A program made the position numbers and the translations under genes. Positions 61,236 to 64,000 of a DNA stretch of 64,000 nucleotides are shown piece by piece. Numbering within the stretch: position 1 is the stretch's first letter; each line of letters begins with the position of its first letter. Origin of the DNA: Agrococcus sp. KRD186 (GTDB taxonomy: Bacteria > Actinomycetota > Actinomycetes > Actinomycetales > Microbacteriaceae); the NCBI RefSeq assembly GCF_017168255.1, contig NZ_JABFAP010000001.1, forward strand, positions 2,491,499 through 2,555,498, in the 5' to 3' direction. The notes beneath the pieces are model-generated. The model did not search any database and was not told the DNA's origin. It saw only the letters and a list, made by a program, of their open reading frames with translations.

Positions 61236-63814
61236 AGTTCACGCTGAAGGACTACCAGGAAGACGCCGTCGATGACGTCCTGAACTCGCTCGACCGCGCG
61301 CGCGTGGCATGGCAGCGCGACGGCGAGGAGACGTCGATCGCGCTCACTGCTCCGACCGGCGCCGGTAAGACGGTCATGGCGGCTGCCGCGATCGAGGCAC
61401 TGTTCTACGGCTCGGAGAAGTTTGACGTCGAACCCGATGAGGGAGCGGTCGTGCTTTGGTTCTCGGACGACCCGAATCTCAACGATCAGACCCGTATGCG
61501 TCTCATGGACGCATCCGAGAAGTTCACGTCGTCCGACCTCGTCGTGATCGAGCCGCCGTTCGCGCGACCCAAGCTCGACCCGGGGCGCGTGTACTTTCTC
61601 AACACCCAGAAGCTGTCGAAGACCTCAAAGCTCACCCGCGGTCACGTCGCCGACGAGACCCAGCTCGACATGGCTGAGGTCGGCACTCCCGACCTGCAGG
61701 GCTACACGATCTGGGAAACAATTGCGAACACGATCGCCGACGAGGAGCGCACGCTTTACCTCGTGCTTGACGAGGCGCACCGCGGCTTCAACGCCACTGC
61801 CACGCGCGACAAGACGACCCTCGTTCGCCGGCTCGTCCAGGGTCACGCGGGTTACCCCGCGATCCCAATCGTGTGGGGCATCTCGGCGACGATCGACCAC
61901 TTCAAGACCGCGATGGACGAGGCCGACGCGTCGAAGGACCGTCGGGCATTCCCGCCGGTGATGGTCGATCCGTCGCGCGTGCAGGAGTCGGGACTGGTCA
62001 AGGACGTAGTGACGCTCGAGATACCGAACGAGGCCGGCAACTTCGACACCACGCTGGTCAAGCGGGCCGCCGAGCGTCTGCTCCAGTCGACCACACGCTG
62101 GGCAGACTACGCGCAAAGCCAGGGATTCACCGAGAGGGTCGTCCCGCTGCTGGTGCTGCAAACGCCGAACACGCCCGACCCGGATGCGATCGGTCGCGCG
62201 CTCGACACGATCGCCGACGTGATGCCCGAGCTGCACAGCGGCAACATCGCCCACGTGTTCGGTGACCACAGTCGCCAGCACTTCGGCGGTTGGGACGTTG
62301 CGTGGCTCGAGCCACAGCGCGTGCAGGAGACGCCGACAGTGCGGGTGCTCATCGCAAAGGATGCGATCTCCACTGGGTGGGACTGCCCACGTGCCGAAGT
62401 CATGGTTTCGTTCCGTGCGGCCAAGGACAACACCCACATCACCCAGCTCCTCGGGCGCATGGTGCGCAGCCCGCTGGCCCGCCGGGTGCCTGGCGACGAA
62501 GCGCTCAACTCGGTCGAGTGCATCCTGCCGTTCTTCGATCGAACGACCGCCGGCAAGGTCGTGCGCTACCTGACCGGCAACCTCGCCGAGATGCCGGGAC
62601 CGACCAAGAAGGTGCTGGTCGACGGACGCGAACTCCGACCTAATGCTGACGTACCCGAAGCGGTGTGGGCGGCGTGGGACAGTTTGCCGACTCAGACGCT
62701 GCCGAAGCGTGGCGCGCGGCCCGTCAAGCGGCTCGTGGCGCTCGCACAGGCGCTCGCGATGGACGGCGTGCGCCCTGGTGCGTTGACCGAGGCGGAACTC
62801 GAGATGCATCGGGAACTCGATGCGTTTGCTGTTCGCTACCCAGAACTGCTTGACAAGCAGGTCAACGACGTGTGGCGAGTCGACCTCCAGGCGATCTCCG
62901 GCAGCTCGACGTCGACCAAGCTGACCTATCGCGACTTCTCGATGCGTGCCGATGACAGGGCCATCCGGTCGGCATTCGAAGAAGCGAAGAAGGCGTTTGG
63001 GGCAGACATCGCCCAGTCATACGTCAATCACCTCGCGGGCGAGGACGACGGCAGCGACGACGGGCTCCGTGACGCGTATGTGCGTGCGGCGGCACTCGCG
63101 ACCATCACGGAGCTCCGCGAGAGAGTCGATCAGGAGGCGACGCGACTGGTCGACAAGTGGTTCGCCGAGCACCGCGTTGCGCTCAAGGGCCTGCCCGACG
63201 TGCGGCAGCAGGACTACGAAGAGATCCGCGCGATGACCATCGCTCCGCAGCGTGGCGAGCTCAGCCGGCCGCGGTCACGCATGGAGGACTTTCAGATCAT
63301 CGATGAGCACGATCAGCTGGCTGTTGCGCCGCTGGTCGAGAAGCACCTGATGTCGGACGAGCACGGCATGTTCCCGCTCTCGTCGCTGAACGAGTGGGAG
63401 CGCAAGGTGGTGGTCGCCGAACTGCAGCGGCCTGGAGCTGTGGGCTGGTACCGCAACCCGCCGCGCTCCGCCGGCGATTCTCTTGGCATCGCGTATCGGG
63501 ACATGCAGGGCAACTGGCGCACCATGTATCCCGACTTCGTGTTCTTCCACGACATCGCTGGTGAGGTGAAGGCGTCGATCGTCGACCCGCACGGCCATCA
63601 CCTCGACGACGCCACCATCAAGCTGAAGGCGCTTGCGGCGTTCGCCGAAGAATTCGGCTCAGCCTTCCACCGCATTGAGTCCGTCGCTGCCTTCGGCGCC
63701 ACGATGAAGGTGCTCGACATGACCCGCGCAGAAGTCCGACATGGCGTGCTCCACGAGAGCAAGCCAGCCGTTGACTTCTACAAGTCGGATATCTCGATCG
63801 TGTACGAAGGGTGA
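61232..63814 (+). CDS. Type III Res-like DEAD/DEAH helicase
   Basis: An 860-residue protein. Motif I is LTAPTGAGKTVMA (~39-50), motif II LVLDEAHRG (~177), motif III WGISATID (~215), and motif VI TQLLGRMVRSP (~405). The C-terminal part (YPDFVFF, then ASIVDPHGHHL, residues ~765-790) aligns with the Res endonuclease region, but the usual E-x-K is replaced by V-D-P-H-G, so cleavage is uncertain. The GTG start overlaps mod by 4 bp. It is the last gene of the rightward unit, followed by the IS element. Confidence 0.88.
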   Translation: MKFTLKDYQEDAVDDVLNSLDRARVAWQRDGEETSIALTAPTGAGKTVMAAAAIEALFYGSEKFDVEPDEGAVVLWFSDDPNLNDQTRMRLMDASEKFTSSDLVVIEPPFARPKLDPGRVYFLNTQKLSKTSKLTRGHVADETQLDMAEVGTPDLQGYTIWETIANTIADEERTLYLVLDEAHRGFNATATRDKTTLVRRLVQGHAGYPAIPIVWGISATIDHFKTAMDEADASKDRRAFPPVMVDPSRVQESGLVKDVVTLEIPNEAGNFDTTLVKRAAERLLQSTTRWADYAQSQGFTERVVPLLVLQTPNTPDPDAIGRALDTIADVMPELHSGNIAHVFGDHSRQHFGGWDVAWLEPQRVQETPTVRVLIAKDAISTGWDCPRAEVMVSFRAAKDNTHITQLLGRMVRSPLARRVPGDEALNSVECILPFFDRTTAGKVVRYLTGNLAEMPGPTKKVLVDGRELRPNADVPEAVWAAWDSLPTQTLPKRGARPVKRLVALAQALAMDGVRPGALTEAELEMHRELDAFAVRYPELLDKQVNDVWRVDLQAISGSSTSTKLTYRDFSMRADDRAIRSAFEEAKKAFGADIAQSYVNHLAGEDDGSDDGLRDAYVRAAALATITELRERVDQEATRLVDKWFAEHRVALKGLPDVRQQDYEEIRAMTIAPQRGELSRPRSRMEDFQIIDEHDQLAVAPLVEKHLMSDEHGMFPLSSLNEWERKVVVAELQRPGAVGWYRNPPRSAGDSLGIAYRDMQGNWRTMYPDFVFFHDIAGEVKASIVDPHGHHLDDATIKLKALAAFAEEFGSAFHRIESVAAFGATMKVLDMTRAEVRHGVLHESKPAVDFYKSDISIVYEG

Positions 63815-63871
63815 GGGTCGGCGCTTCCTGATGAGTTGAACGGGTGGGCAGATGTGCAGCCGGTTGCCAGC

Positions 63872-64000
63872 TAGGGTCTGCTGCACGGATAGGTGACAGT
63901 TCTAGTCACGCCGCGAGTGCGACGGTCGTGTTCATGATGGTCTCGAACTCGATGGGCGTCAAACGGCCCAGGGCTGCTTGTCGGCGACGCCGGTGGTAGG
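63872..64000 (-). mobile_element. IS3-family insertion sequence, 3' end
   Basis: Holds the transposase C-terminus and, just beyond its stop, AGGGTCTGCTGCACGGATAG, which looks like a terminal inverted repeat. The exact edge is inferred, since the other end lies outside the window. Confidence 0.7.
63906..64000 (-). CDS. IS3-family transposase (C-terminus), truncated by window edge
   Basis: The last 30 residues are visible: YHRRRRQAALGRLTPIEFET, then IMNTTVALAA and TGA. The (N/Y)xRRRxxALGxLTPxEFE phrase is the standard C-terminus of the IS3/IS150-type OrfB DDE transposase. The gene continues past base 64000. It marks the right edge of the defence island and may be how the block was mobilised or trapped. 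Confidence 0.85.
   Translation of the reverse strand, partial: YHRRRRQAALGRLTPIEFETIMNTTVALAA

Noticed and set aside
46331..63814. Assignment of the island to DISARM, BREX, Dpd or Druantia
   Set aside because: PLD, helicase and methylase folds are shared with DISARM, but no DUF1998 (DrmB), PglZ, BrxC or DpdA-like gene is present, so the named systems do not fit.

Overview
The window is GC-rich DNA with dense, short-spaced genes, many ATGA/GTGA overlaps and frequent GTG starts. Gene content and the repeated heptamer GGATGCG/CGCATCC suggest an actinobacterium of the Microbacteriaceae (Agrococcus-like). That placement is an inference from style and gene families, not from a marker gene. No rRNA, tRNA or CRISPR array was found.

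Region 1 (1-33.9 kb) is mostly chromosomal and metabolic. It holds a partial FAD monooxygenase, a NUDIX hydrolase, an AsnC regulator divergent from a guanidine-hydrolase plus ornithine aminotransferase operon (arginine catabolism), a VOC protein, an SRPBCC protein, a DUF2993-like protein, a metallophosphoesterase, a Stealth sugar-phosphate transferase, ribokinase, an SDR, a thioredoxin-reductase-like enzyme divergent from a MerR regulator across a perfect palindrome, apt, the conserved ATP-grasp/alpha-E/transglutaminase operon, a DUF222-HNH protein, an XRE/DUF2975 pair, secreted and lipoprotein genes, a beta-lactamase-like hydrolase, an FUSC-like membrane protein, a lipase-maturation-factor-like protein, a LysR regulator, an EamA exporter and a phytoene-desaturase-like oxidoreductase. 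RelBE-, VapBC- and HicAB-type toxin-antitoxin pairs are scattered among them.

Region 2 (34-46.3 kb) is accessory. It has a SIR2 protein with a GAF-like C-terminus followed by a 50-residue basic protein, a Fic protein with its own inverted-repeat operator, an AbiE-type nucleotidyltransferase/regulator pair, a second VapBC pair and small conserved genes. The AbiE pair sits between two 324-bp direct repeats of the 3' end of a cytochrome P450 gene. One copy is a dead fragment, so this looks like a gene-disrupting insertion that restored its target.

Region 3 (46.3-63.9 kb) is the most striking part. A leftward operon encodes a DUF6361 protein, a phospholipase D-like protein and an SF2 helicase. 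Across a 342-bp control region, a rightward set encodes a nuclease-helicase of DUF2075 type, a PD-(D/E)xK nuclease with a Cas4/AddB-like cysteine cluster, an SF1 helicase, a type III-like adenine methyltransferase with an AT-rich recognition region, and a Res-like helicase. The block ends at the 3' part of an IS3-family transposase. I read it as a composite anti-phage or anti-plasmid island. I do not recognise the combination as a named system. The methyltransferase could mark self while several helicase/nuclease modules attack unmodified DNA. This is a hypothesis from domain content and operon structure.
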